From: Streptococcus sanguinis SK49
GTDB lineage: Bacteria > Bacillota > Bacilli > Lactobacillales > Streptococcaceae
Assembly (NCBI RefSeq): GCF_000212815.1
Contig: NZ_GL890985.1
Location: forward strand, 277,324 to 341,323
Reading direction: 5' to 3'
Length of the DNA: 64,000 nucleotides
The notes under the pieces are model-generated. The model saw nothing but the letters and a program-made list of their open reading frames with translations, was not told the origin of the DNA and did not search any database. Numbering within the stretch: the first letter of the stretch is position 1; the number at the start of each line of letters is the position of its first letter. The translations under genes were made by a program, and so were the position numbers. Shown here piece by piece: positions 1 through 8,571 of the stretch.

Positions 1-1
1 A

Positions 2-72
2 GCGGGTGTAGTTTAGTGGTAAAACTACAGCCTTCCAAGCTGTTGTCGCGAGTTCGATTCTCGTCACCCGCT
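2..72 (+). tRNA. tRNA-Gly (TCC)
   Basis: The acceptor arms GCGGGTG and CACCCGC pair perfectly, the anticodon loop CTTCCAA carries TCC, and the T-loop reads GTTCGATTC. No CCA is encoded. It is the first of eleven clustered tRNAs; the cluster presumably continues from an rRNA operon to the left of the window. Confidence 0.97.
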
Positions 73-107
73 TTGAACGAAAGTTCATACCAAGTTTTTT
101 CGAACTT

Positions 108-181
<74 letters not shown>

Positions 182-196
182 TTTCAATAGTATTAT

Positions 197-268
197 GGTC
201 CGTTGGTCAAGGGGTTAAGACACCGCCTTTTCACGGCGGTAACACGGGTTCGAATCCCGTACGGACTA
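197..268 (+). tRNA. tRNA-Glu (TTC)
   Basis: The acceptor arm GGTCCGT pairs with ACGGACT, giving a G-T closing pair. The anticodon stem CCGCC/GGCGG encloses a loop with TTC. This tRNA decodes GAA and GAG and also supplies Glu-tRNA for the Gln transamidation route used in streptococci. Confidence 0.96.
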
Positions 269-275
269 TATATTT

Positions 276-365
276 GGAGGATTACCCAAGTCCGGCTGAA
301 GGGAACGGTCTTGAAAACCGTCAGGCGTGTAAAAGCGTGCGTGGGTTCGAATCCCACATCCTCCT
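276..365 (+). tRNA. tRNA-Ser (TGA)
   Basis: This is a class II tRNA with a long variable arm (around 323-342). Acceptor arms GGAGGAT and ATCCTCC pair perfectly and the anticodon is TGA. Confidence 0.95.
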
Positions 366-384
366 TAGGGACGAATAGTATTGA

Positions 385-458
<74 letters not shown>

Positions 459-463
459 TAGTT

Positions 464-536
464 GGCTCGGTAGCTCAGTTGGTAGAGCAATGGATTGAAG
501 CTCCATGTGTCGGCGGTTCGATTCCGTCTCGCGCCA
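464..536 (+). tRNA. tRNA-Phe (GAA)
   Basis: The anticodon loop TTGAAGC carries GAA, and the D and T arms are intact. The acceptor arms GGCTCGG and TCGCGCC contain one T-C mismatch at the fourth pair; from memory the streptococcal tRNA-Phe looks like this, so I read it as a real gene and not a decayed one. Confidence 0.95.
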
Positions 537-549
537 TAATTTTATAATC

Positions 550-630
550 GGAAGGGTAGCGAAGAGGCTAAACGCGGCGGACTGTAAATCCGCTCCTTCG
601 GGTTCGGGGGTTCGAATCCCTCCCCTTCCA
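550..630 (+). tRNA. tRNA-Tyr (GTA)
   Basis: This is a class II tRNA with an extra variable stem (CTCCTTCGGGTTCGGGG region). Acceptor arms GGAAGGG and CCCTTCC pair perfectly and the anticodon is GTA. Confidence 0.96.
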
Positions 631-638
631 TAACCTTT

Positions 639-709
639 ACGGGCATAGTTTAAAGGTAGAACTAAGGTCTCCAAAACCTTCAGTGTGGGTTCAATTCCTA
701 CTGCCCGTG
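639..709 (+). tRNA. tRNA-Trp (CCA)
   Basis: The acceptor arms ACGGGCA and TGCCCGT pair perfectly, with discriminator G. The anticodon loop TCTCCAAAA carries CCA. Confidence 0.96.
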
Positions 710-718
710 TTTAAATAT

Positions 719-792
719 GGCGGGTGTGGTGAAGTGGTTAACACACCAGATTGTGGCTCTGGCATGCGTGGGTTCGATCCCCATCACTCGCC
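719..792 (+). tRNA. tRNA-His (GTG)
   Basis: The extra 5' G at 719 faces discriminator C at 792. That G-1:C73 pair is the histidine identity element. The anticodon is GTG and the acceptor pairs with one G-T wobble. Confidence 0.96.
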
Positions 793-805
793 TATTTGTT
801 ATTAT

Positions 806-877
806 TGGGGTATCGCCAAGCGGTAAGGCAAGGGACTTTGACTCCCTCATGCGTTGGTTCGAATCCAGCTACCCCAG
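806..877 (+). tRNA. tRNA-Gln (TTG)
   Basis: The acceptor arms TGGGGTA and TACCCCA pair perfectly, the anticodon loop carries TTG, and the discriminator is G. Confidence 0.96.
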
Positions 878-889
878 TTAAAAACTTGA

Positions 890-973
890 GCCGGCGTGGC
901 GGAATTGGCAGACGCGCTGGACTCAAAATCCAGTGTCCGCAAGGACGTGCCGGTTCGACCCCGGCCGCCGGTA
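890..973 (+). tRNA. tRNA-Leu (CAA)
   Basis: This class II tRNA has a long variable arm (GTGTCCGCAAGGACG region), the anticodon CAA, and acceptor arms GCCGGCG and CGCCGGT. It is the last tRNA of the cluster and is followed by a terminator. Confidence 0.96.
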
Positions 974-988
974 TTGCTTAAGTTTAGC

Positions 989-1011
989 GAAGCGTTTTAG
1001 CTTCTTTTTTT
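989..1011 (+). terminator. Intrinsic terminator of the tRNA cluster
   Basis: A short GAAGC / GCTTC stem with a six-base loop is followed directly by seven T residues. It closes the tRNA transcript 16 bases after tRNA-Leu. Confidence 0.75.
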
Positions 1012-1129
1012 GTTTTTGATTCTTTTCCTACTGTAGTGGTTACGAAAGTCCTGTCTAAAAAAGAAAGAGCTTCTTAGTGATGCCGTAGTAGTGTCTAAAG
1101 TTGTGACTCTCAAGCTTTCATAGGTAATG

Positions 1130-1362
1130 GTGTTTCTTTAAGCGAATCAGTGTTTTGTATCCCGAACACTCTTGGTAAGGTATTTTCGATTCTTTCTGGA
1201 AGTCATATTTAGCTAGTTGTTCTTGACAGTGAGAGCATATAGGAGCAAGCTAATCTAGCTTAGCGATGATTTCTTATGTACATCAGATGCCACATAATTC
1301 AAGATTATGATGTTTTTGTCTGTAGTTTCGATTAAGTTTTTGATAATTTTTAATTGTTCCAT
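1130..1362 (-). pseudogene. ISL3-family transposase relic (N-terminal zinc-finger part)
   Basis: Read on the minus strand from the ATG at 1362, the translation begins MEQLKIIKNLIETTDKNI and continues to ASDVHK. After a frameshift it resumes as EIIAKLD, a stop, then CSHCQEQLAKYDFQKESK and IPYQECSGYKTLIRLKK. This is the conserved start of ISL3-type (IS1167/IS1193-like) streptococcal transposases, including half of the zinc-binding Cys/His cluster. It has a frameshift and an in-frame stop and no catalytic DDE core, so it is dead. The rest of the 974-1574 gap (601 bases) holds no convincing gene; degraded transposase sequence may extend to about 1040. Family assignment is from memory of the motif. 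Confidence 0.7.
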
Positions 1363-1538
1363 AAGAGTCTTTCTAATGATGGTTTAGTCGCTTTTCATTA
1401 TAGCTCTTATGGGACTTTTTTTCTAGAACAAAAGAGCTTTTTAATTTCTACAGTGGTTTTACCCACTGCAGAAATCATAGGCATTATTTTTTAACTTTAA
1501 TTATCCTAAGAATTATCTGAAAATATATTATTTTATGC

Positions 1539-1544
1539 TATAAT
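1539..1544 (+). promoter_or_regulatory. Extended -10 promoter element of the methyltransferase gene
   Basis: TATAAT preceded by TGC forms an extended -10. A G-rich ribosome binding region (GGGGG at 1563-1567) precedes the ATG at 1575. No good -35 is visible, as is usual for extended -10 promoters. Confidence 0.55.
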
Positions 1545-1574
1545 GAAACCAATCAAAATTATGGGGGTTCGGAA

Positions 1575-2321
1575 ATGGTAGAAGCAGGTCATAAATTTTT
1601 AGCAAAATTAGGAAAGAAACGTCTTCGCCCTGGAGGTAAGCTTGCAACCGACTGGTTGATAGAGCAAGGGCAATTTTCTAGCGATAAAAAGGTTTTAGAA
1701 GTCGCCTGTAATATGGGAACTACAACGATTGAATTAGCGAAAAAATATGGTTGCCAGATTACTGCAGTTGATTTAGATAAGGCTGCGCTGGCTCAGGCGC
1801 GACTTAATGGAGACAAGGCTGGTGTTGGTGAGCTCGTCACATTTGAGCAGGCAAATGCTATGAAGCTGCCTTATGATGACAATTCTTTTGATATTGTTAT
1901 CAATGAAGCCATGCTGACCATGCAGACGGATAAGGGGAAGGCCAAATGTATGGATGAGTACTACCGGGTGCTGAAGCCAGGCGGAGTGCTCCTCACACAC
2001 GATGTCATTCTCAAACAAAAAGATGAGAATGTCCGGGAAGAGCTATCTCGTGCGATTAATGTCAATGTTGGTCCTCTGACAGAAGGTTCTTGGATTCAGC
2101 TGGCCCGCTCTCACGCTTTTGATCGTGTAGACACCTTTGTCGGTGAAATGACCTTGATGAGTCTTCGAGGGATGATATATGACGAAGGACTGGGCGGCAC
2201 TCTGAAAATCTGCTTCAATGCCCTTAAAAAAGAGAACTACGGCCAGTTTATGAAGATGTTTAAGATGTTCCAAAAGAATCAAGAAAAACTGGGATTTATT
2301 GCTATGGTTTCTCGTAAATAA
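1575..2321 (+). CDS. Class I SAM-dependent methyltransferase
   Basis: This 248-residue cytosolic protein has the class I (UbiE/Coq5-like) methyltransferase fold. Motif I, VLEVACNMG, is at about residues 40-48 with an acidic strand end VDLD at 65-68. LPYDDNSFDIVI is at about 98-109, and the post-motif YRVLKPGGVLL at about 130-140. These bind S-adenosylmethionine. The substrate cannot be read from sequence: streptococci make no ubiquinone or menaquinone, so a quinone role is unlikely, and a small metabolite or tRNA/lipid target is possible. It is a single-gene unit between its own promoter and a terminator at 2328. Confidence 0.85.
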   Translation: MVEAGHKFLAKLGKKRLRPGGKLATDWLIEQGQFSSDKKVLEVACNMGTTTIELAKKYGCQITAVDLDKAALAQARLNGDKAGVGELVTFEQANAMKLPYDDNSFDIVINEAMLTMQTDKGKAKCMDEYYRVLKPGGVLLTHDVILKQKDENVREELSRAINVNVGPLTEGSWIQLARSHAFDRVDTFVGEMTLMSLRGMIYDEGLGGTLKICFNALKKENYGQFMKMFKMFQKNQEKLGFIAMVSRK

Positions 2322-2327
2322 TGCTAG

Positions 2328-2353
2328 CCGCTTTGGAAAATCTAAAGCGGTTT
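2328..2353 (+). terminator. Terminator after the methyltransferase gene
   Basis: A CCGCTTT / AAAGCGG stem is followed by a short TTT run. It separates the methyltransferase from the MerR promoter that starts 21 bases downstream. Confidence 0.65.
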
Positions 2354-2373
2354 AAAAAAATTTCTAAAAAAGC

Positions 2374-2404
2374 TTGACCCTGACCTTTGGTCAGGGCTTA
2401 TACT
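2374..2404 (+). promoter_or_regulatory. MerR-type promoter with 19-bp spacer and perfect dyad
   Basis: The -35 TTGACC (2374-2379) and -10 TATACT (2399-2404) are separated by 19 bases instead of 17. Between them lies the perfect inverted repeat CCCTGACC-TTT-GGTCAGGG (2378-2396). An over-long spacer with a centred dyad is the diagnostic architecture of promoters activated by DNA distortion by MerR proteins. The gene immediately downstream is a MerR regulator, so autoregulation is strongly implied. Confidence 0.88.
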
Positions 2405-2425
2405 ATAGTGGTAAGGAGGTCTATC

Positions 2426-3166
2426 ATGTACCATATCAAAGAAGCTGCACAACTTTCGGGTGTCTCTGTCAAAACCCTGCATCATTATGATAAAATCGGA
2501 CTGTTAGTCCCCGCCAAATCAGAAAATGGCTATCGGACATACAGCCAAGCTGATTTAGAGAGGTTGCAGGTCATCCTTTACTATAAGTATCTGGGTTTTT
2601 CTTTGGAGAAAATAGCAGAGCTGCTGAGTCAGGATGAACAGGCTTTATTGCCGCATCTGGTTAGGCAGTTAGAGTATTTGCAGCAGGAAAGAGACCGCTT
2701 GGACACCTTGATTTCCACCTTACAAAAAACCATCCAAGATGAAAAGGGAGAAAGAAAAATGACAATGAAAGAAAAATTCGCAGGTTTTACCTATGAAGAC
2801 AATCACAAATATCATCAAGAAGCTGTCGAAGAATACGGTCAAGAAGTCATGTCGGAAGCATTGGTTCGTCAAAATGGACGGGAAGAAGAATCTGCCGCAG
2901 CTTTCAATCAAGTTTTTCAAAGTCTGGCAGAGAATATGCAACAAGGCTTGCCGATTGAAGCAGCAGAAAATCAGGAGCAGGCAGCGTGTCTCTTACAAGC
3001 CATTCGCACTTATGGTTTTGACTGCTCTATTGAAGTATTCGGTCATATCGGTAAAGGCTATGTCTATAACCCAGAGTTTAAAGAAAACATAGATAAATTT
3101 GGAGTTGGCACAGCTCAGTACACAGCAGATGTGATTGCAGCTTATGTGCGAACAAATGCGAAATAA
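2426..3166 (+). CDS. MerR-family regulator with TipAS-type effector domain
   Basis: This is a 246-residue transcription regulator. Residues 1-70 form the MerR winged helix (YHIKEAAQLSGVSVKTLHHY, then GYRTYSQADLERL). A coiled coil (about 76-110) follows, then a C-terminal region from about 115 (MKEKFAGFTYEDNHKYHQEA) that resembles the TipAS antibiotic-recognition domain. TipA-like proteins bind small ligands such as thiopeptides and activate target genes. I chose the ATG at 2426 because AAGGAGG sits just before it and the -10 element at 2399-2404 makes an upstream start impossible; the open frame runs back to 2387. It is monocistronic, ending in a bidirectional terminator shared with the Nudix gene. 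The ligand is unknown. Confidence 0.87.
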   Translation: MYHIKEAAQLSGVSVKTLHHYDKIGLLVPAKSENGYRTYSQADLERLQVILYYKYLGFSLEKIAELLSQDEQALLPHLVRQLEYLQQERDRLDTLISTLQKTIQDEKGERKMTMKEKFAGFTYEDNHKYHQEAVEEYGQEVMSEALVRQNGREEESAAAFNQVFQSLAENMQQGLPIEAAENQEQAACLLQAIRTYGFDCSIEVFGHIGKGYVYNPEFKENIDKFGVGTAQYTADVIAAYVRTNAK

Positions 3167-3197
3167 ATAGGCTAGGAATTTCCTAGCCTATTTATTT
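3161..3197. terminator. Bidirectional terminator, 18-bp perfect arms
   Basis: Arms 3161-3178 and 3180-3197 are perfect inverted repeats around one base, with A/T-rich flanks that give a U-tract in either direction. It serves the MerR gene (plus) and the Nudix gene (minus) and overlaps the MerR stop codon. Confidence 0.85.
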
Positions 3198-3653
3198 CTA
3201 CTTCAAGTCATAAAGCCAGTCGTCACCGTCTTTATAGTAAAAGAATTCACTTAAATCGTCTTCTAAAAAAACACGCAGCATATCAGACATGTCACTTGTT
3301 GCTAGCTTTAAATGGGACAGATTTTTAAAATCTTCCCACCAGACCTTTCCTTCGTCTGAGGATTGCAGCACACCGGAATAGTGCTTTGTCTTATAGAGCA
3401 GGACGACATAACGAAAATCTTTATCATCATACCAATCCTTTATGCCGCAAAGTTGGGGTTTGGATATGCTTAATCCAGTTTCTTCTTTGACTTCTCTGAT
3501 AACTGCATCGGTAAAAGATTCTCCGCGCTCTACATGCCCGCCAGGAAAAGTGATGCCGGGCCAGTCAGACTTGACTCGTTCTTGTACGAGAACTTTTTCT
3601 CCGTCATAAATCATGCACATGTTGACGAATTCTACATTTTCTAGTCGATTCAT
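3198..3653 (-). CDS. Nudix hydrolase (MutT family)
   Basis: This is a 151-residue Nudix protein. The Nudix box GX5EX7REUXEEXGU is complete at residues 39-61, with G39, E45, R53-E54, E57-E58 and G60 visible; these bind the divalent metal and cleave nucleoside diphosphate linked to X. The likely role is nucleotide sanitation (8-oxo-dGTP or similar), but substrate cannot be fixed from the box alone. I start at 3653 (MNRLENVEF) because AAAGGAA lies nine bases upstream; a longer open frame to 3701 would overlap the end of the flavoprotein gene. It probably shares a transcript with that upstream gene. Confidence 0.85.
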   Translation of the reverse strand: MNRLENVEFVNMCMIYDGEKVLVQERVKSDWPGITFPGGHVERGESFTDAVIREVKEETGLSISKPQLCGIKDWYDDKDFRYVVLLYKTKHYSGVLQSSDEGKVWWEDFKNLSHLKLATSDMSDMLRVFLEDDLSEFFYYKDGDDWLYDLK

Positions 3654-3697
3654 TTGCTTATTCCTTTTGTTTGACCTGAATGGATAAATATGAGCCA

Positions 3698-5174
<1,477 letters not shown>

Positions 5175-5669
5175 ATGGCAATTGAAAAGACAGTCAGCGA
5201 GTTAGCCGAGATTCTTGGAGTTAGCCGCCAGGCGATTAACAATCGTGTCAAGGCACTGCCGCCAGAAGATACGGAAAAGAACGAAAAAGGAGTCACGGTG
5301 GTGACCCGCAGCGGCTTGATTAAGCTGGAAGAGATTTATAAGAAAACTATTTTTGAAGATGAACCTGTTAGCGAAGATGTGAAGCAACGTGAGCTGATGG
5401 AAATCTTGGTGGATGAAAAAAATGCTGAGATTGTGCGTCTCTATGAGCAGCTTAAGGCCAAGGACAGCCAGCTAGCTAAGAAAGATGAGCAGCTGCGCAT
5501 CAAGGACGTCCAGATTGCTGAAAAGGACAAGCAGCTGGACCAGCAGCAGCAGCTAACAGCTAAGGCTATGAATGAGCGTGAAACCTTGCTGTTGGAGTTA
5601 GATGAAGCCAAGGAAAAGGTGCAGGAGCAAGAAAGCAAGGGCTTCTGGGCACGTTTATTTGGAAAATAA
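5175..5669 (+). CDS. rocS: RocS-like chromosome segregation regulator (HTH, coiled coil, amphipathic tail)
   Basis: This is a 164-residue protein with three parts. An N-terminal MerR/winged-helix-type HTH (VSELAEILGVSRQAINNRV) spans about residues 7-25. A long heptad-rich, Glu/Lys/Gln-rich coiled coil spans about 78-155. The C-terminal tip GFWARLFGK looks like a membrane-binding amphipathic helix. Length and architecture match RocS of Streptococcus pneumoniae, which ties the nucleoid to the membrane and links chromosome segregation with ParB and capsule control. I make this assignment by architecture and remembered similarity. It has its own consensus promoter and is closed by a terminator at 5673. 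Confidence 0.75.
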   Translation: MAIEKTVSELAEILGVSRQAINNRVKALPPEDTEKNEKGVTVVTRSGLIKLEEIYKKTIFEDEPVSEDVKQRELMEILVDEKNAEIVRLYEQLKAKDSQLAKKDEQLRIKDVQIAEKDKQLDQQQQLTAKAMNERETLLLELDEAKEKVQEQESKGFWARLFGK

Positions 5670-5672
5670 AAA

Positions 5673-5706
5673 TAAGGTTGGGACATCTGTCTCAACCTTG
5701 TTTTAA
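5673..5706 (+). terminator. Terminator after rocS
   Basis: The hairpin AAGGTTGGGACA / TGTCTCAACCTT is followed by TTTT. The GGGACA...TGTC core resembles the hairpin after the TetR gene at 29826 and is a recurring streptococcal terminator type. Confidence 0.8.
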
Positions 5707-5759
5707 ATAAGAATCGCTTTTTAGCAAGTTTTGTATTGTTCACAACATAAAGGAGGAAA

Positions 5760-7514
5760 ATGAAATCACAAAGACTGGGGCTTTTACGTCTCTATCGCAA
5801 TCTTGATAAAATCCTGTTGCTCTTTTTCACAGTCTTTATGCTCATGGAGTTGGCTTGGGTGCCTTTTAACTCCTTTGCAGCAGAGACTCTGCTCAAGCAG
5901 ACAGGCTACCTCTTCTTATCTTATACGAATGCCTTTAAAGTTCTGACTTCAAATGTCTGGGTTGGCTTAGCCTTTCTAGCGCTTTTTGCGGCCAATCTCT
6001 TTATCGCTTATTTTCAGATTGGACTGATATTTATGGGACTCCGCAATCTTCTGGACGAGGAAGAACGCAGCGCCTTTCAGTTCATTAAGAAAAGTTTCAA
6101 AGACAGCGGCTCGCTGATTCGCTACGCTAGGCCCAGCAAGGTCCTCTTTATTGCACTGTATATGGGCTTTATCTTTCCCTTTCTGCGGCAAATTCTCAAA
6201 ATCTACTACTTGAATAAAATTCTGATTCCAGAATTTATCGTGACCTATCTCAAGACGGCCTTATGGATGAAATTATCAATCTATGCTTTAGGTTTTCTGC
6301 TTTTTTTGATAGCTGTCCGACTAATGTTTGCCCTGCCCAAGCTCTTTTTTGAGCATTTCCGCCTACGAGACGCGATTAGGTATAGTTTGGAGAAGACCAA
6401 GGGGCACTTGATTCGCTATACTTGGCAGCTCTTTTGGATACTGGCCAAGAGCTTTCTCTTCTTTCTTTTAAGCAGCATTCCGATTTTAGTGTTGCAGCAG
6501 TATGCGGATGGCCAGTCCAATCAGATAGCCTTGATAGCAGCGGTTGTCAATTACTGCCTCATAAAGCTGGCTTATTACTTCATGGTAGCCTACTTTCTGA
6601 TTAAGTTTGTGGCTTTTCTGACAGACAGTAAGCTGTCTGAATATCGCTACAGGAAAGGCCTGCCTATCATGCGCTGGTTTATCCTTTTGGTCACTAGCTC
6701 TGTCTTTGCCCTTGAAGGCTTTGTCTATCTCAATCTGCCCTTGGAAAATGTCCCTCTGACCATCTCGCATCGTGGGGTTTCGCAGGGAAATGGTGTCCAG
6801 AATACAGTTGAGTCGCTAGAGAAAACCGCCCTGCTCAAGCCAGATTATATCGAAATGGATGTTCAGGAGACCAAGGATGGCCAGTTTGTCATGATGCACG
6901 ATGCCAATCTAAAAGCCTTGGCCGGCGTTGATGCCAGACCGCAAGAGCTGACTCTGCAAGAGCTGACGGCTTTAGATATTTCAGAAAATGGACACACTGC
7001 CAAAATTTCCAGCTTTGATGCTTATCTCAAACGAGCCAATCAGATGGGCCAGAGACTCTTGATAGAAATCAAGACCAGCAGCTTGGACTCAGACGATATG
7101 ATGGACCGTTTCCTTAGCCAATACGGAGCCAATATCAAGGTTTATGGCCATCAGATTCAGTCTTTGGATTATCAGGTTATTGACAAGACAGTCCAGTATG
7201 ATGAGAGCATACCGACCTTCTTTATCCTGCCCTACAATACTATTTTCCCACGGACACAGGCTTCTGGCTATACGATGGAGTACTCGACCCTCGATGAAAA
7301 CTTTGTCGATAAGCTATGGACGACGGATAAGAAGCTTTATGACTGGACCATCAATGATGCAGACAGCATTGGCAAATCCTTCCGCTTGGGTGTTGACGGT
7401 ATGATTACCGACGATTTGGAGCTGGTGCAGAGCTCTATCAAGGAGCTGCAAAACAAACCCGACTATGCCCTGCTTTTGATGAGTAAGGCAGCTGATTTGC
7501 TTAATTTTGTGTAG
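5760..7514 (+). CDS. Membrane glycerophosphodiester phosphodiesterase
   Basis: This 584-residue membrane protein joins two domains. The first ~320 residues hold about seven to eight hydrophobic segments (for example ILLLFFTVFMLMELAWVPF), matching the GDPD membrane domain of Gram-positive bacteria. From about residue 333 an extracellular or cytosolic GDPD TIM-barrel begins with ISHRGVSQGNGVQNTVES, followed by EMDVQETKDG and MMHDANL. These supply the catalytic His/Arg, Glu and Asp residues. The enzyme hydrolyses glycerophosphodiesters to glycerol-3-phosphate and an alcohol, perhaps acting on teichoic acid or phospholipid headgroups. The start has AAAGGAGG seven bases upstream. Confidence 0.88.
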   Translation: MKSQRLGLLRLYRNLDKILLLFFTVFMLMELAWVPFNSFAAETLLKQTGYLFLSYTNAFKVLTSNVWVGLAFLALFAANLFIAYFQIGLIFMGLRNLLDEEERSAFQFIKKSFKDSGSLIRYARPSKVLFIALYMGFIFPFLRQILKIYYLNKILIPEFIVTYLKTALWMKLSIYALGFLLFLIAVRLMFALPKLFFEHFRLRDAIRYSLEKTKGHLIRYTWQLFWILAKSFLFFLLSSIPILVLQQYADGQSNQIALIAAVVNYCLIKLAYYFMVAYFLIKFVAFLTDSKLSEYRYRKGLPIMRWFILLVTSSVFALEGFVYLNLPLENVPLTISHRGVSQGNGVQNTVESLEKTALLKPDYIEMDVQETKDGQFVMMHDANLKALAGVDARPQELTLQELTALDISENGHTAKISSFDAYLKRANQMGQRLLIEIKTSSLDSDDMMDRFLSQYGANIKVYGHQIQSLDYQVIDKTVQYDESIPTFFILPYNTIFPRTQASGYTMEYSTLDENFVDKLWTTDKKLYDWTINDADSIGKSFRLGVDGMITDDLELVQSSIKELQNKPDYALLLMSKAADLLNFV

Positions 7515-7547
7515 TGGACTGGTGAGGGAACGACTATAAATCAAAAA

Positions 7548-7572
7548 AGATTGAGATTCTTCAGTCTTTTTT
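7548..7572 (+). terminator. Terminator after the GDPD gene
   Basis: An 8-bp stem (AGATTGAG / TTCAGTCT, with wobble pairs) is followed by six T residues. Confidence 0.65.
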
Positions 7573-7630
7573 GCTGGTTCGAGTATTGCTTGACTTATGT
7601 TTAGTCAAGTTGGAAGGTTATTTATCTTGC

Positions 7631-7930
7631 TTAAAATGGCAATTTGCCTGCGAAAGCGCCCATTTTCTTCTGAGTAGCATCATCAATCTGAGCCAGCGCG
7701 TGATTCAGGGCCTGCGCAGTCATCTCTGACAGAGTTTCCAAATCTTCAGGATCCACAACGGCTGGATTGAAGTCAATGCTGACTACTTTTTTATCACCAG
7801 TCAGTTTAGCAACGACTAAATCTTGGGCTGATTTGCCGGTAAATTCTGTTGCAGCTAGTTCTGCCTGTCCTTTTTCCATTTGTTTTTGAAGCTTTTGTGC
7901 TTGCTTCATCATGCTTTGCATGTTCATCAT
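7631..7930 (-). CDS. YbaB/EbfC nucleoid-associated protein
   Basis: This is a 99-residue YbaB/EbfC-family DNA-binding protein that forms dimers and coats the nucleoid. It begins [21 protein letters not shown] and has the family's central [23 protein letters not shown] and C-terminal A-rich helix. I start at 7930 because AAAGGAAA lies at a suitable distance upstream; the open frame extends a further 17 codons without a binding site. Unlike in many bacteria it is not next to dnaX or recR here, so it is a single gene convergent with the GDPD gene. Confidence 0.88.
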   Translation of the reverse strand: MMNMQSMMKQAQKLQKQMEKGQAELAATEFTGKSAQDLVVAKLTGDKKVVSIDFNPAVVDPEDLETLSEMTAQALNHALAQIDDATQKKMGAFAGKLPF

Positions 7931-8122
7931 AAGATTTTCTTTCCTTTCTCTCGCAAGGGCCAAGCCCTCGGTAATCTTCACTCTTCAAATTATATCATTT
8001 TTTGGAAAAGTGGCAAGAATGTATAATGATATTTTGATATTGATTTACAGTGAGTTTGACAAGAAAGGCGATACTATGGTAAAATGTTTGAGAATTTATA
8101 TATTATTTAGGAGTATTTTCGG

Positions 8123-8527
8123 ATGAAAAAACATAAATTGAAACTTTTGTTTCTTGGACTTTTATTACCTCTCTTTCTCTTAGCTGGCTGTAATGGTACA
8201 CCTAGTATCAAAGGGAAGTGGAACGTTCAGGGAGCTTATGGTGATATAAATACTACGGAATTTACAGATAAAAAGGTAGTTGTTGAGGATAAAGAGAAAG
8301 AGTATAAGCAAGTTGCTACAGGCTTTAAGAATAATTCTCATTATGTAGTTATTGAGATCGAGAAGCAAAAATATTCAATTGTTTTCCCAGATGCTGATAA
8401 GAATATTGCTATTTTGCTCCAGCCGTCTTCAGATGATGACTATCTAAACGGAGAGATGATTTTAGCTATGAATCGTAAGGAAGTTCCAAACTACGAGAAA
8501 TATGCAGAAAAATACATGAATCGATAA
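8123..8527 (+). CDS. Small secreted lipoprotein, function unknown
   Basis: This is a 134-residue predicted lipoprotein. A signal peptide (KKHKLKLLFLGLLLPLFLL) is followed by the lipobox LAGC at about residues 20-23, so the mature protein would be anchored by Cys23. The mature part starts with GTPSIKGKWNVQGAYGD, reminiscent of small lipocalin-like streptococcal lipoproteins, and is lysine-rich with alternating strands. I do not recognise a named family. TAGGAG precedes the start by 12 bases. It stands alone between the YbaB promoter region and the pepX terminator. Confidence 0.72.
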   Translation: MKKHKLKLLFLGLLLPLFLLAGCNGTPSIKGKWNVQGAYGDINTTEFTDKKVVVEDKEKEYKQVATGFKNNSHYVVIEIEKQKYSIVFPDADKNIAILLQPSSDDDYLNGEMILAMNRKEVPNYEKYAEKYMNR

Positions 8528-8530
8528 GAA

Positions 8531-8556
8531 AAAGGCACAAAAGATGTGCCTTTTTT
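8531..8556. terminator. Terminator between the lipoprotein gene and pepX
   Basis: AAAGGCACA / TGTGCCTTT stem with a five-base loop and a T6 run on the plus strand; A-rich 5' flank gives a T-tract for the minus strand, so it may serve pepX too. Confidence 0.8.
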
Positions 8557-8571
8557 CATTACATTTTTGAT

